From NCBI RefSeq assembly GCF_036324505.1, contig NC_086360.1, positions 2,873,546 through 2,937,545 of the forward strand: 64,000 nt of DNA. The letters are read 5' to 3'. Position 1 is the first letter of the stretch; every line of letters begins with the position of its first letter. Source of the DNA: Eleginops maclovinus (taxonomy: Eukaryota > Chordata > Actinopteri > Perciformes > Eleginopidae). The translations under genes were made by a program, and so were the position numbers. Below the pieces are notes generated by a model, which saw only the letters and a program-made list of their open reading frames with translations, was not told the DNA's origin and made no database searches. Positions 1 through 20,300 of this stretch are shown here, in pieces.

Positions 1-821
1 CAGAATTCCTCTATTTGTTCCGCAATGAGAACATTTACATTATTATGTATAGTGCAAATCAAGTGAATAGAATAGAGTTAAATATAAAAAAATAAAATAG
101 CAAACAAGTACACCATTGTGAATACAAGTAGCAGTGTATATTTAGTTTTTAAGGGACCATATAAAGTTAGAGAGGTAGCTGGTTCTGTGAAAAAATAAAG
201 TGTGAATTGCATGAGGATATATTGTACATGCGTGTATATTGCACAAAGTTTTATATTAATAGTAAATTAACAATTAAAGGTGTGTATCTAAAGTAGATAC
301 ACTGGCTATACTGGAGGAGGAAGGGTTCTTTGTGTGCTCAGCGAAGAGCTGATACATCCCCAATGCAAGCCTTAAGGTACTCCTGTAACAGCAGATTAAA
401 CTGATGCTATGAAAAATGGGACAATTATAGATGAATTAAGATAAAATAAAAACAAAGTGAAAGATTAGTGGGAACAAATACTAAATGAAGTACGTTTAAA
501 ATCCTGTTAAAGAAAGCAATTGTAAATAAATCCTTTAATATTCTATAGATATCCTGTATACAGTTTAGCAATGGTGGACTGTAATAAAGTATATTAACGC
601 TAATTTGTTACTTCACCTCGACTGCATTCTGGAATCCTATATTGTATTTTTACTCCATGGCAATTATCTGACAGCTTTAATTCCTTTATAGAATTAGAAT
701 ATTAACTCACATAAGACATAAATCAACAAATAAAAACATATAGTATTTTCCTGTTATGCTAAGTTCAACATTAATTATCTAATATTTTAAATCTGAAATG
801 GGCCATATCAGATAATGAGTG
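1..821. other. AT-rich intergenic DNA, no gene seen
   Basis: This stretch is AT-rich with frequent stops in all frames. I see no exon, RNA gene or element with clear ends. A short GC-richer patch near 310-390 has no recognisable coding potential. Confidence 0.5.
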
Positions 822-1050
822 CTTTTACTTTTTGTATTTAAGGTAGATTTTGATGCCCATACTTTTGTACTTTAACTTCAGTACAATTTTGAATGCAGGA
901 CTTGAAGTACTTGAAACAGAGTATTTGTACAATGTAGTATTACTTCTTCCACCTCTGCTCATAGCTCGCTTCTGGAGTCAAAACACACACATTATGTGGT
1001 GTAATCCGATGTGGAAGAAGTACTCAGATCTTGTACTTGAGTAAAAGCAG
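822..1050. repeat. Partial copy of the TACTTGAGTAAAAGTA MITE family
   Basis: This is a degraded piece of the fish MITE family seen many times in this window. It includes the phrases TTTTGAATGCAGGACTT near 888 and CAGATCTTGTACTTGAGTAA near 1025. The small open frame here (850-1044) reads only repeat sequence. Both family ends are blurred, so the limits are approximate. Confidence 0.6.
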
Positions 1051-1051
1051 T

Positions 1052-1660
1052 ATTAAAACATTCATATTTCACCAGCACAACAATTCACAGCAGTGTCTAA
1101 CATAATGACTTGAATAATACATTAAGTGCAAAATGTTTTACATGCATGTATATTCTCAGAGGTGGGAGAAGTACTTAGGTCTTGTACTTGAGTAAAGTAG
1201 AAGTACCAGAGTGTAGGAATACTCTGTCACAGTAAAAGTCCTGCATTCTAAATGTTCCTCCAGTGAAAGTAGAAAGTACTCTCATCTAAATGTACTTAAA
1301 GTAGCGACAGTAAAAGTAGTCATTGTTTGATTGGTCCATTTCAGAATAATATCTCTGATATGTTTTATAATTATTGATCATTAAAGTGTTCTCAGAGCTG
1401 GTAAAGGTGCAGCTAGTTTGAATGGCTTTGTATACTGCAGGGTAGCTGCTGGATTTACTGCAGGTGAACTACAGTCTGATTTAAGGGCTGATTATATTTA
1501 CCATCATTCATCCAGATCTGTAAACTAAAGGGATTAAATACATGTAGTGGTGTAAAAGTACACCATTTACCTCTGAAATGTAGTGGGGTAGAAGTATAAA
1601 CTAGCAAACAATGGAATACCTCAACATCTTACAGTTACGTACACCACTATACGCGTATCT
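1052..1660 (+). repeat. MITE copy plus 5' flank, matched in inverted orientation at 10.5-11.1 kb
   Basis: The MITE body starts near 1159 (GAGGTGGGAGAAGTACTTAG) and runs to about 1660. The roughly 100 bp before it (1053-1158) reappear, apparently base for base, as the reverse complement of 10983-11082, next to another copy of the same MITE. Either the repeat unit is longer than the MITE, or a larger block was duplicated in inverted orientation around ak6. Confidence 0.75.
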
Positions 1661-1724
1661 CGCTTCTGGAGATCTACATCCACACATAATGTGATGTCAT
1701 GCTAATGTAACGTTAATACCTTAC

Positions 1725-1811
1725 CCTGCTGGAAGCGGCTTTCTCTCCCCCGGAAAGTTTGTCCATCCTGCACCGTGCTGCCTCACATCGAGGCCATCAA
1801 CACCTGCGACC
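1725..1811 (-). CDS. Possible first coding exon of a minus-strand gene divergent from ak6
   Basis: On the minus strand there is an acceptor-like CTTTTCAG, then a GC-richer stretch. An ATG at 1766-1764 opens 14 codons (MDKLSGGEKAASSR), followed by a good donor, GTAAGGTATT, just left of 1725 in phase 0. It lies about 0.8 kb from the first ak6 exon in head-to-head orientation. In human, ak6/TAF9 and RAD17 are divergent neighbours, but this peptide does not look like RAD17 or TAF9 and I do not recognise it. No downstream exon is visible between it and the window edge. The call rests on splice-site shape and composition only. Confidence 0.25.
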
Positions 1812-1999
1812 CTGAAAAGTGTGTTGTTGGTGGTGGAGATGCTTTTAGCTCGATCTAACGCAGGCAGCAAAACAATTCACACTTCTATTAGTAGTAAACA
1901 GCATAAGAAAAGGGAGGGTGGAGGTTTAAGGTTATGTAGTACCTTAACTTCTCATCGTTGTTATTGTGCTGCCAAACATGTAGTAACATATCCTTAGCA

Positions 2000-2570
2000 T
2001 ATAATGTTTATATACGCTTAGAGTACATTTTAGTATATTTTAAAGTCTGAGGGTGTAACTACATCACATGCGGACCGCAGAATGTTGAATATGTTAGCTA
2101 ACGAAGTTGTTAGTTTGAATAAAGCCAATATAATATCTGTTAACTCACCTTGTTAGACCATGTGAAGCACACACGGCGTCACCTTGTTAGAGCGAAATGA
2201 GAAATAAAGTGAATGTGTAAATCCAACAAACAGTACCGTAAGGTTAGCAAAGAGTTGCTGAGACAAAGTGAAGTTTATCTATTTAAACTCCGGGATACGT
2301 TGTGCCACAAACTGTCTGTTTATTGACGTAAAACTGACGTAAAGCAACCAGTTTACTGCAGTGTTTGTGAAAGTCTGGCGTGTTTGCTTACATCCAGCAA
2401 GCTAACCAACGCTTCCAGTTCGTCACAATTCTCTTTCTCAGGTCAGTTAAAAAAAAAACACATTTATCTTAACGTCTAAAGAGTGTGTCTAGACTGGCAT
2501 GAATAAATAATAGCACTATTGTGTTTTTACAGGTGCCGTCATCACGACACGTGTTGGCTGCTAAGAAGCT
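2000..2570. promoter_or_regulatory. Probable ak6 promoter and 5' non-coding exon region
   Basis: Upstream of the ak6 ATG is CpG-richer, low-repeat DNA. A donor-like TCTCAG/GTCAGTT lies near 2440. A good acceptor, TTTTTACAG, ends at 2532 just before the exon carrying the ATG. This suggests a non-coding first exon ending about 2440 and a 5' UTR that starts again at 2533. If the divergent exon at 1725-1811 is real, the region would serve both genes. This is inferred from sequence only. Confidence 0.4.
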
Positions 2571-9373
<6,803 letters not shown>

Positions 9374-9664
9374 AAGCGCACTGTCAACAAAAGTTATTTG
9401 GACAATTAAACATAAATGTTAAACTACATTTACTTTCACATATTTTGCCCACGGGAAGACTTATGATATATTCAAAGAAAAATCCGTTTCTGCAGTGGCT
9501 GGGCAAATGGTCGGACTTTAAAGCAGCGGGTGGTTGTCTATTTAAAAACTGTAACGAACAGGCTTACTGACACAAGTCAGAAGCCATAACTGATATTTAA
9601 CCAGAGCATACTGGTGTCAGGTCATAGCGCTTGTGTACTGCTGCGTTCATGTCATATTTTTGAT

Positions 9665-9670
9665 AATAAA
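9665..9670 (+). terminator. ak6 polyadenylation signal
   Basis: A canonical AATAAA about 290 bp downstream of the ak6 stop in otherwise AT-rich sequence. No closer canonical hexamer is seen. The cleavage site is not identifiable. Confidence 0.5.
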
Positions 9671-10474
9671 TGACTAATGGTAAACAACATTGTCACAATT
9701 TCCTTGTGATACTGACATTATTACATAACACTTGTTTGGTAAAGTGATTATAAGTTAGGGTTAACAGTTACTCCAAGTCTTTTTACTTACATATATTATA
9801 TATATATATATATATATTTTAAATGTTTAAAATATCCACATTTTATTTAAACAACATTGACATTTGAGAACGTAGCTACTCTATTTGGATTATGCAAAAA
9901 TAAATCAAGGAAATTTAAATGTCAAGGGCCTTAATCTGGGCTGAGCATTGTCAACTGTCTTGTAAAGGGGCAATGTCAAGATGTATAACGTATATTCCTT
10001 GATGAATACGTGTATAACTGATGGTTTAGGGACAACTACTATCTGGTCCATGTGAAATGGTCCCCTATTTTTATTGATAGGTGTGTCAGTTAAATACTGC
10101 AATCTGAAGATATTTCCCAATGAGCTACTTTTGTTTTTCAAGCTTTTCTGTTCACTAAATGTCTTTCCTTTATCAGCCCTGCTGTGCATTGAACACGCCA
10201 TGTCACCAGATATGAGCTCGAATGGTGGGATACATCAGATAAACCCTGTGAGTTGTGGCTTCAGGTCATAGATCCTGTGTCAATAATCTTCCAGGCGTCA
10301 TGATGACATGAGAACGCCCGAGAGAACCACACCTGGGCATACAGTCTGTCATAACAGCACACACTCTTCACACACGGAGCCCAGCATGCAGTGAGGCTGT
10401 TCACCACGGGAGGTATGTTCATAAAAACTGTGCGCGGGAGATGGTGTCTGTAAATCAACTATATACCATTTATA
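9671..10474. other. ak6-ydjc intergenic, AT-rich
   Basis: It holds a (TA)n run at about 9789-9818 and otherwise unrecognised AT-rich sequence. The 98-codon minus-strand open frame at 9905-10201 has no family features and looks like chance. Confidence 0.45.
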
Positions 10475-11082
10475 CAGACGGGGAAGTAACTAAGTACATT
10501 AACTCAAGTAAAATTGTGCTTTGCTTGATTACATTGTACTCTATGCCACTACAATTCAAAGGTAAATAGTGTACTTTTACTCCACTACATGTATTTAATC
10601 CCTTTAGTTACTTTACAGATCTGGATTAATGATGGTAAATATAATCAGCCCTTAAATCAGACTTTAGTTCACCTGGAGTAAATCCAGCAGCTACCCTGCA
10701 GTATACAAAGCCATTCAAACTAGCTGCACCTTTACCAGCTCTGAGAACACTTTAATGATCAATAATTATAAAACATATCAGAGATATTATTCTGAAATGG
10801 ACCAATCAAACAATGACTACTTTTACTGTCGCTACTTTAAGTACATTTAGATGAGAGTACTTTCTACTTTCACTGGAGGAACATTTAGAATGCAGGACTT
10901 TTACTGTGACAGAGTATTCCTACACTCTGGTACTTCTAATCTTTTGCTTATGTACAAGAACTGAGTACTTCTCCCACCTCTGAGAATATACATGCATGTA
11001 AAACATTTTGCACTTAATGTATTATTCAAGTCATTATGTTAGACACTGCTGTGAATTGTTGTGCTGGTGAAATATGAATGTT
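10475..11082 (-). repeat. Inverted MITE copy plus flank shared with 1.05-1.66 kb
   Basis: The MITE runs in reverse orientation from CAGACGGGGAAGTAACTAAG (10475) to CTTCTCCCACCTCTG (10982). The next 100 bp (10983-11082) are the reverse complement of 1053-1158. The inverted pair brackets the ak6 gene. Confidence 0.85.
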
Positions 11083-11880
11083 TTCTGACAGCTCTATGGT
11101 AAAGTTTATCTATTGGAGACTTTCCAGTGAGCTGGCAGGTGCTATAAATGAAATAACTAAACCTATTTACACTTCCAAGATTTCTGTTGAAAGACTAAGA
11201 GGATGACGTGCCTTCAGTCCGATAAATGTCCTGCCAGGATCCCTTCAAAATAAAAGCCCCTGAAGTGTTATCAGATGTGCAATATTTACTATGAATTGGT
11301 GTGTTACATTTTTAGAATATTAAAACGATTTTATTTAACATCTGTTGATAAATAGCATATTTAAAAGATTAAATGTAATAGCCCTATATGTGTTTAGAAG
11401 GTTAACCAAGTGCAACATTATTATGATAATTATTATTATTATTGAACAAGGCCCATGCAGAGAAATAGATGTTCATATCTCAAGAGAAGAGATGCTTTAT
11501 ACCACATTATAGATAAAAGCTAATTTCCATCAGCAGACTCTTACACACCTAACAATCAACAAACATTAAATACATTTCAGCCTATGACACTAACAACTAA
11601 AACTGTTAAAATACAGATGTTTAAAATAAACATACATCATGTTGGAAAGTCTGGTTGCCCTATCAATTTATTTGCATCATGGGAAAAGAAATGATATTCT
11701 GAACAGGTTTTAGGCTCAGCTGGAAGAATATTCCAATGACATTACTATGACGTAACTATGATATGAATATAATTCATACAACTAAACAAGACAATAGATT
11801 AATTAAACAAAGTGTTGACACCTTAGTATCCGGTTTTGTAGTTGTTGACATTTAGAAGTCTTATTTTGAAAGGTTTTTTT
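11083..11880. other. AT-rich intergenic DNA, nothing recognised
   Basis: Low-complexity AT-rich sequence including a TTATTATTATTATTG stretch near 11428-11443. I see no coding signal. Confidence 0.4.
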
Positions 11881-12033
11881 GCGGGTGGGTAGGACGCCAT
11901 GTTTGTGTTCTCCAGCAGAGGGCGCCGTGCTCTGCTTACACTTCACCAGTGCTGTTTGCTAGTCGGAAGTGCACTTTATTTCCACCGTGTTTAGGTTGCT
12001 TCGGACACGTATGGACAAACGTGTGGAGGACAA
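11881..12033 (+). promoter_or_regulatory. Probable ydjc promoter and non-coding first exon
   Basis: A GC-richer island in AT-rich DNA ends with the donor-like ACAATGG/GTAAGAATAAG at 12033/12034. The coding exon of ydjc is preceded by an acceptor at 14317, so a non-coding exon here fits. An ATG at 12010 would read nine codons into the next exon and stop at once (TAA), so it would be a short upstream ORF. This is inferred from splice signals and composition only. Confidence 0.45.
11912..11925 (+). promoter_or_regulatory. CTCF-type core motif
   Basis: CCAGCAGAGGGCGC matches the CTCF core consensus CCASYAGRKGGCRS at all 14 positions. It lies within the presumed ydjc promoter island, about 100 bp upstream of the inferred first donor. 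Occupancy cannot be judged from sequence. Confidence 0.5.
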
Positions 12034-14317
12034 TGGGTAAGAATAAGATTTTCAGCTCATAAAATAGGATAATGTTCTTTTAGTGGGAGCTACAAGAGCT
12101 AACGTACCTATGGTGTTACAGCGGCTCCCCTCATATATCCTCTCTGCTTTTCAATGTCACCTTTTGAGCCGGCGGATAAACAGAGAGTGGAGTGGAGTAG
12201 ATTCACTTCTGTGGTTCTGTAGTGGTTTATTCAGATATCTATATTGTCCCCATTGTAGTGTGTAATAAGCCAATATAGAACAGATACTACACCGCATCCC
12301 AAACGACAAAACCATAGTGTTTCATTGACAGTCAATTAGAGCATTATGTTGTACACTGTCTGTCACTGACCTACAAGTCTTCCCTTTTATTTTTCATATT
12401 TGTCTTATTCTTTTAGTCCAGAACGAGTGTGGCACCCTTACCCACCAACCCCGTTACTCATGTTATCTGAATAAGACATTCATTTCAAAGTTATCTTTCT
12501 TTTGTTAAATCTAATTCATCCTTGCCTTGAAAGTAGCATTACATTCCTCAGCTAGCATTAATTCCTGAGGTAAAAGCTAACAGGTCAGATTTGAAACCCT
12601 GTGACTATAATTAGAATAATAACAGTTACAGATTTGAATTACTTGAACTACAATTTATTATCTTCAGTCAAAGGAAATCTTTAGATATGATTAAGCCAAC
12701 TCTACATGGTTTAAATGTATTACTGTATTTTCCCAGAATATGAAATTCCTTTATTGGCACTATGGAGCCTAAGCATGGTAAGGTTGCAACAATTAACCCT
12801 TTTTCTTATCAATTAGCTCAAAATGAAGACACCTGTGTTAAATTATAGTTAGATAATGCTAAGCTCTGACTGCATTTTGCACATTCTTGCACACATGCCT
12901 GCAAAAGCCCTCCACTTTAAAATAAAATCCACTGTAATTTGCCATATATTGTCATATTTGAAAGTGTTTTTTTTAATAGCTTTTAAGGTTCTTTGTATAT
13001 TTAAATTACAATTTGTTGTAAATCCCTGTCTTTAGCATTTTCTTTTTTAATGCTAAAAGTTTCTTAAAAATAACCCTAACCCTAGCCTAACCCTTTTTTT
13101 AAAATGATTATCTTTATATTTTGACCTACTTTTACAACTTATTTTCTTACATTGTTTATGTTTACATCAACAGACTCAACATCAAATTCATTGTATGTGT
13201 AAATATACCTGGCAATAAACTTAATTCTGATTCTGATTAAGAACATTTTCTCAATAGCTTTCTGTTCTAGCCCACCATTGAGTGCTGTTAAAAGCAACAA
13301 ATAAAACATCTCTTCAAAACAGAGAAACTAGGAAAGAAAGGGCGATATTTTCTAAAGTACTCAGTTCTTAATGTCCTCCAGTTCTGAATTAACCCATGAA
13401 TTGCTGTGTTGTTGCAATTGGTCTATCTGCTACTGAGCTTTGTTTCCCATTAACTCATACCGGGATATTTGTTCTGTCACCAGAATCTCCAGAGGAATGA
13501 GCAGGCTGTATCTTTTAGTTAATACTGTATCTTGGTGCATGCTTTTTTCCCCAAATGTTTTTAAATTATTCTTTAAAAAAAGTTATCTTCAAAATCGACC
13601 CAAAATTAGAGTATATTGTAATGTTCTTGTTAGATCTGCCATTTTGATCCTATAAAGGTCAGAAATGGATTCAGCATCCTCAATAACCTCCAAAACCACT
13701 TCAAAATTGTCCAATACGGCCAAGCCATTTTAAAATATTTTCCATAAACTATAATGGAATAAATGCTAATCAACACAAATTGTGGTAATTGTGCAAATTG
13801 TCAAACATTTGCAAGTTAATATCCAGCAGTTTGTATGAGCTGGGGACCCGTACTATACATTTCTCACATAAAACTCTGGGGTGCTCAACATTTCCAGATA
13901 GGAAACACAAGAGGTCAATAGGACTCTATGAGCTGGTTACTAGACTCTCATAATGAATCAAAGTCAATCAGTAAAACATTATGTGTATTTGTGTTTCTGT
14001 ACTGAGCCATTTGTCATTCTAGAATGAATATAAAAAAAAGTGAAACTGAAATATAATCAAATGCAGAAACATGGCTTATGAAAAGTGAGGATGGTTGGAG
14101 GTGTGAGTCTCGCTGGCTGTTTGCTGTAAAGAGGAATTTGTGAAAATGTAAATGGCCTGCATTTATCCAACACTTTGAGCTGTTTCTCATTTAACCATCC
14201 AGAACAACACTCAAACACTGAAAGCAGCAAGCTACAATCACATAAACATCCAGAGTATTTGGGGTTATAGTCTCCTTATGAATACAGGCTTATGATTTGT
14301 CTCCTGTGTCCTCACAG
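12034..14317 (+). other. ydjc 5' UTR intron with a LINE-tail remnant
   Basis: Mostly AT-rich. At about 13195-13240 the string GGCAATAAACTTAATTCTGA, ending in repeated TTCTGA, resembles a non-LTR retrotransposon 3' tail. At 13072-13095 there are a few degenerate CCCTAA units. Nothing else is recognised. Confidence 0.4.
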
Positions 14318-14329
14318 AGATCAGCAATA

Positions 14330-17300
14330 ATGCCACAGCCCAGAATGATGCTGGTGGTGACGGGAGATGACTTTGGCTACTGTCCCAGAAGAAACCAGGG
14401 GATTGTGGACTGCTTCAAGTCTGGAGGCATCTCCAATGTGTCAATGCTGGTTAACGGCTCTGCTGCCAAGGAGGCGGCAGATCTGGCTCAGAGGTAGGGT
14501 CACGACAGGGGCACACTTTCAAATAATGGGGGCACATTAAGTAAATAAATCAGTGTTACGATCACCTTATGTAAGTAATAATTTCCGTATGATTAAATGT
14601 TATTGAAGCGGCATAGTATAGGCAATAAAACTGAAAATGAACTCCAAATAAAACTGCGACTGAGACATCAGAAAGCAAATATAATGCAGGGAATAATTAT
14701 CCAATGTCAGGGCAGGAATGTAGTGTTGTTTGTTTTTGGTCGATGATCCAATATCCAACATACAAAATGGTTTCACCTTTCCTTTCCCTGGTAAATAACC
14801 ATATGCAATATATTATAATCATCAGGTGCCCAAAACTGCCTTCAAATAGAAATCATTACTAAAATAATTACACTAAATAATAATATATTTACTATTAACG
14901 AAACATAAATCAATATATAGTGTCTTACATTTTTAGTTCAATTTAAGAAATGTTAATATTTGAGGGGCAGCTGTGACTCAGATAGGTACTTTTACTTGAG
15001 TGAAGGATCTGACTACTTCTTCCAAAGCTGAATACAATTAGTATACCTTGATATATTCATTGTTCATAGTTTAATGACTTTAACAATTACTTTATTTAAG
15101 ATATGCAAACATTTACCAGCTTTTCTTTGTTAATATGTGCTTTTATATTGTTTGAATTTTCTGTATGTATAACACATGTGGAAACTTTGACACTCAGGTG
15201 GACTTTGACTTGTAAAAATTCTTCACGAAAACAAGAGAACATGTTTATTTTTTATCAAACCAGAAATAACATTAGTTTATTGAAATCCCAGAAATATGCC
15301 GTAAATTGCTTTAACATAGTTCACTAAGTATCATGAAATAGCAGCGTACTCGCTCATGCGTAGAACCGATCAGGCTTCCGGTATGGATCGGTTAATGACA
15401 GGTCTAATGGCATTACCGTGGCTGACAAGGGAAGCTGTAGTTCCAGCATTTGGCCACTACCGCCTTGTTTCATTAGCGACATTAACCCAGCCCCTACATA
15501 TTTCCCCTTCCCTCTTTGATAACTTGTGGACTGTTTCTCGTATTAACGGTTTTAATTCAAACAGTTTAATAAAAACACATTCACAATTGTATTGCTTTTG
15601 AACAAAATATGTGCCCCCCACCTCTCGATAAGTGCTGTAGTAGCTTGGCTTCCCTCACAATGAAAAACATCAGGTAAATCTCCTTAGGTTTTGCCCCACA
15701 CCAGATCTGTGGATTTTTACATCCTGGTCAACGGTGCCCTAACACATGACTGGTCTCTTAGCCGTGGTTTAAACCAAATCTGAAATCTTCAGTCATTAGG
15801 GAAAGGTCAAGAGAAGAGTGGAGTATGTGAACTCTTAAAGAACATGTATAAAATAATTGAATTGAAATAAAACACTGCTAATCTGGAACATTTGGTAAAT
15901 GTTGTGTGGCACCAGCATCTGCAGGTCGCTGTGTTTCCTTTGGTAGAAAGCCCGACACATCACCTCACTGCCTTCTTGTTGTATCCCAACGCATATGTAC
16001 ACACCTGGCACAAAGTCCAGCTACAAATAACAAGCAGCTGCCACATAAAATACACACAGTGCCGGGCAAGTCATATTAATTTATACTGCCCATTGAAAAG
16101 CAACAAAAGTCAATCAAATCACTTAAAGAGATTAAACTGCAACACAGACATAAATGAGAGAATATAGGGAAATTAGTCCTATCACAAATACCAGGTACAA
16201 GTTTCACAATGATGTTTGCGTTTGACCAACAACACAATCTTGATGGTTAATTGCAATTTAGTGGCAATTCAACCAGAGACTTTACAATAATAAATACACC
16301 AGAGCTCTTTTTGATAGGGCTCTTACACTTCCTGTAAATGATATTACATTTAATACAGTCATTTAAATAACATTTAATTATTAAAGTAAGTTGGCTTTGA
16401 GAAGCAAAATGTAACTGTAGCTTAGTATAATGAGAAATAAGACCACGCTGATTTAGTCTTTAATCATTTGGGTTTTGAATACTTTAATGGCTAAACAATT
16501 TCTAACAAAAACAACAAGTACGTTTGTTAATCTATTTTTGACAACAAAAGAAACGATGCTGGGCGATAAGATGTTACAGATTATTTTTTGCTTCCTGGAC
16601 CTGTTGCGCTAAAGAGCTAAAGATGCTCACCAGAACCATCATTCAAAGAACAGCAAGAGAGGAAGCATACTTTAGAGAGTGCATCTGATACAGACCATCT
16701 CTGTTGTCCACAGATTCAAAGGCTTCATTTACACAAAAGCCACAGCAGAGATGTGCCAAAGAAAATCTGGAGTTCCAGGCTCCTCCAATAATGCCACATA
16801 CAATATACTTAGGACACAAAATGATCAGGGCATACGAAATAGAAAGAAAATAGTGCAAGAGAAGACTAATCGGTTCATGAAAAATGTGTCAACGAATATT
16901 TTGTAACAATTTTTAAAGATTAGTCGACTAATGCGGAGCAGCCCTAACGTCTATAAATAAATGTGTGTCCCTGGTGTGTAAGGAGACTCATAAAGTGTCA
17001 GAAAATACAACCCTCTCTCTGTTCCTCCTTACCCACATCTCTAAAAACAGGGGTACAAACAAGCTGATCCAGATTTGCTTCGGTTATGACGTCATACCCG
17101 AAATGTGGGCTGGCTTTACACTGAACTCCTGGCAACGTCCTTGTCCACGTGACATCCCAACTTATCGTCCCCCATATAGAGTTGTTGTATATAATACATA
17201 TAATGTCTCTGTTCTGGTGGTAAACTCTGAGAAGTGTTTCAGAAATAATGCTGGATGTGGTTTGGACATAATATGGCGTTTAATCACAGCAGCGTTTAGC

Positions 17301-20300
17301 TGAGTTTCTCCAGGTAGAAAACTCTCTTCAGAGGAGAGATCATGACGCTCCAAAGGGGCGTGGCCAGAAGCAGCTCCAAAGGGGCGTGGCCAGCAGAAGC
17401 TCAGTGCAGCACTACACACCACGCAGTCTAATAGTACATATACAACTGAATAACATATATCATTGCAACCCATGTCATTGCGGTCAAATTAACGGAGTTA
17501 GTAATCATTTAAAATTGCGCGCCAGGAAATCTCGGAAAACGTTCTTGTTTGAGACACTTAGGGGCGGAGCTCCATCATGACGTCACAAGTGTAACCACAA
17601 GTCTGGCGTCCATTGTTGCCGGTGTGTTTCGTGGTGTTTTGCTATGTCAATTCTAGACTAAAATGACGAAAATCGCTAGCGGGAAGCGATGGATTGTGGT
17701 CTTCTGCAGCAACACCAACTCGGACAGAGTGTCATTGTTTACATTACCGAAAGATGACAGTATGGCCAGAGCTTGGAATCGGGAGGTGAAGCGGACATGG
17801 GCAGATTGGGTGACACACAAAAAGCATGAACTACCGTAGTAATGATGTATATCATTTGAAAGCTGAGAGTCTCAATAATCGATTCATGTAAAGCTTCCCA
17901 TGAATAAACATATATTGTGTGTGTAAGATATGTTTATCCCAATGTATAACATATCAAAATGCCCCCTGATGTCTTTTCTTGTCAGGCACAACATCCCCAT
18001 GGGTCTCCATGCCAACCTGTCAGAGGGCATTCCAGTGTGCCACAGCCTCCGGCAGGCCTCCACCCTGATCAACCAGCGCGGCTTCTTCCATGGGAAGGTG
18101 GGCTTCCGTCAGGCCCTGGAGAGAGGTCAGCTCAGCATGAAACAGGTACACTGCTCCACATGCATGGTGTTAGCATGGCTGAACCAAAAAAGTGTTTTGA
18201 CTCAGACATGGTGCAGGATTTTAGTCCATTACGGCGCAGTGTGTTACCAGTAGTTTTCTTGGTGACTGTGGTCCCAGCTGCCTTCAGATCATTAACCAGT
18301 CCCTCCTGTGTAGTTCTTGGCTGACCCCTCACCTTTCTCATGATCATTGATGCCCCAAGAGGCCAGATCTTAGATGGTGGAGCCCCAGACTGAGGGCGAT
18401 GGACGGTCATTTTGTGCTTCTTCCATCTTCTAATAATGAAACCAGTTGTCTCTCTCTCACCAAACTGCTTGCTGGTGGTCTTGTCTTCTATTCCAGCCTT
18501 GTGCCGGTCTACACTCTTGTCGCTGATGTCCTTAGACATTAGTTAGACACAAGACCTGTCTATGGTCTGGCCCTCGGTGGAGAGGTTGTAATCTGATTTA
18601 TTGACTGTGGACAGGTGTCTTTCATCCAGCTAAAGAGTTGAGGAGTACTTTCTTAAAGGGAGAGGACTTATTTAACCACTCTGTGGGAGCCAGAATCCTT
18701 GTTGGTTGCAAGGGGATCACATACTTATTTCCCCCAATTAAATGCAAATCAATTTTTTAATGTACATTTCTGGATTTTCTTTTTGATATGCTGTCTCTCA
18801 CTGTTAAAATAAACCTTCCATTAACAATATAGACTTTTAATTCCTTTCTAAGTGGGCAAACTTACAAAATCGGCAGGGGATCAAATACTTATTTCCTTCA
18901 CTGTAAATACCCGGATACATAAACAATGACATACAATGAAAGGGTTCAGATATCAAGCAGTATATAAAATAAATCAAATGGGCTCCACATTTATCATATG
19001 TGATGAACACATTAATGATTTTAAGTACTTTGAGTATAATTTGAGGCTAATCATTTCTGTACTTTTACTTAAATAAGATTTTGAACGCAGGGCTTTTACT
19101 TGTAACGTGTTTCTTTTGCAGTGCTTCTTTCACCCTTATTTTAATGTTATCTGCAATGCACAACATGCCCAAAGACCAGAGGAGTGATGTACTTGATCTA
19201 TAAAACCTGTTTAATGTTTATATCCTGTGCAGTGTGTACCCCAAATTGCTCTAAAAGGAAAGTACGTTTGAGGCAGAAACCTGCACACAGTTCTGTAGGA
19301 ATTAGAGTCAAACACACAGAGGCTGCGGCGCTGTGTGCCAGAACATGACGCACACTGGAGGCTGGTTACTGGCACAGAGTCACACAATGCAAGACAAACC
19401 CGTTTGTTTGGCTGTGTGGGTTCAGACTTAATCTCTTTATATTGCGCGTCCAGCCACAGAAATACACCTGGAACCTAGTTAGAAGATCAGTGAGTAGCAG
19501 CAAGAAGCACAATAGAGAGGGTAACCAAACTGAACAGAAACCATGAGGGACTTTCACAGTATTTCATTATGTTTACATACTTAATTTACATGAAAGAAAA
19601 CTGTTCAATGACGTGATGTTGTCAACTCGACCAAATGATATCTTATGGTTGCTTTGATTCTCGGCTGTGTCCTCGGCTGCTCTCTGTGTGGAGATCAGCG
19701 AGCATGGGTTCAAAAAAACCTCAGAGAGCAGAGGAATAACCGGTTCAAAGTGGTGTTTCATTATTATTTGAACTCTTCAACTGACTTGGTCGTGACTCAT
19801 CAAACTACATATCACATGTGGTAGAGAGGTCATGTGTTTGTGGAGTCATTTTGCATGACTGCAGAATTGGAACTGAAGTTTAGGCCAAATAGCTGGTAAC
19901 TAGTTTTTGTTAATACATGGCTAACAAGACTCCCTGTTTCTCCTTTACAGTATTGTTACAGTTTAGCTTTTTCCCTTCCCAGGTGGAGCTGGAGTTAAGG
20001 GCACAAGTCCAACTGTTCAGGGAGCTGACGGGTCACCTGCCTCACCACATGGACGGACACCAGCACGTCCATGTACTGCCAGGTAGTCGAGTAAAGTCTG
20101 GAAAAAAATGTGTGCCGATTTGACATTGAACACACCCTCTGCAAGTTATTTCAGGGACGGAACAAATTTGAATATGCTAACATGGACAAGGAACAGGGAA
20201 ACAGTCTTCCACCTGTGTGTAGGAATACTCTGTCACAGTAAAAGTCCTGCATTCTAAATGTTCCTCCAGTGAAAGTAGAAAGTACTCTCATCTAAATGTA

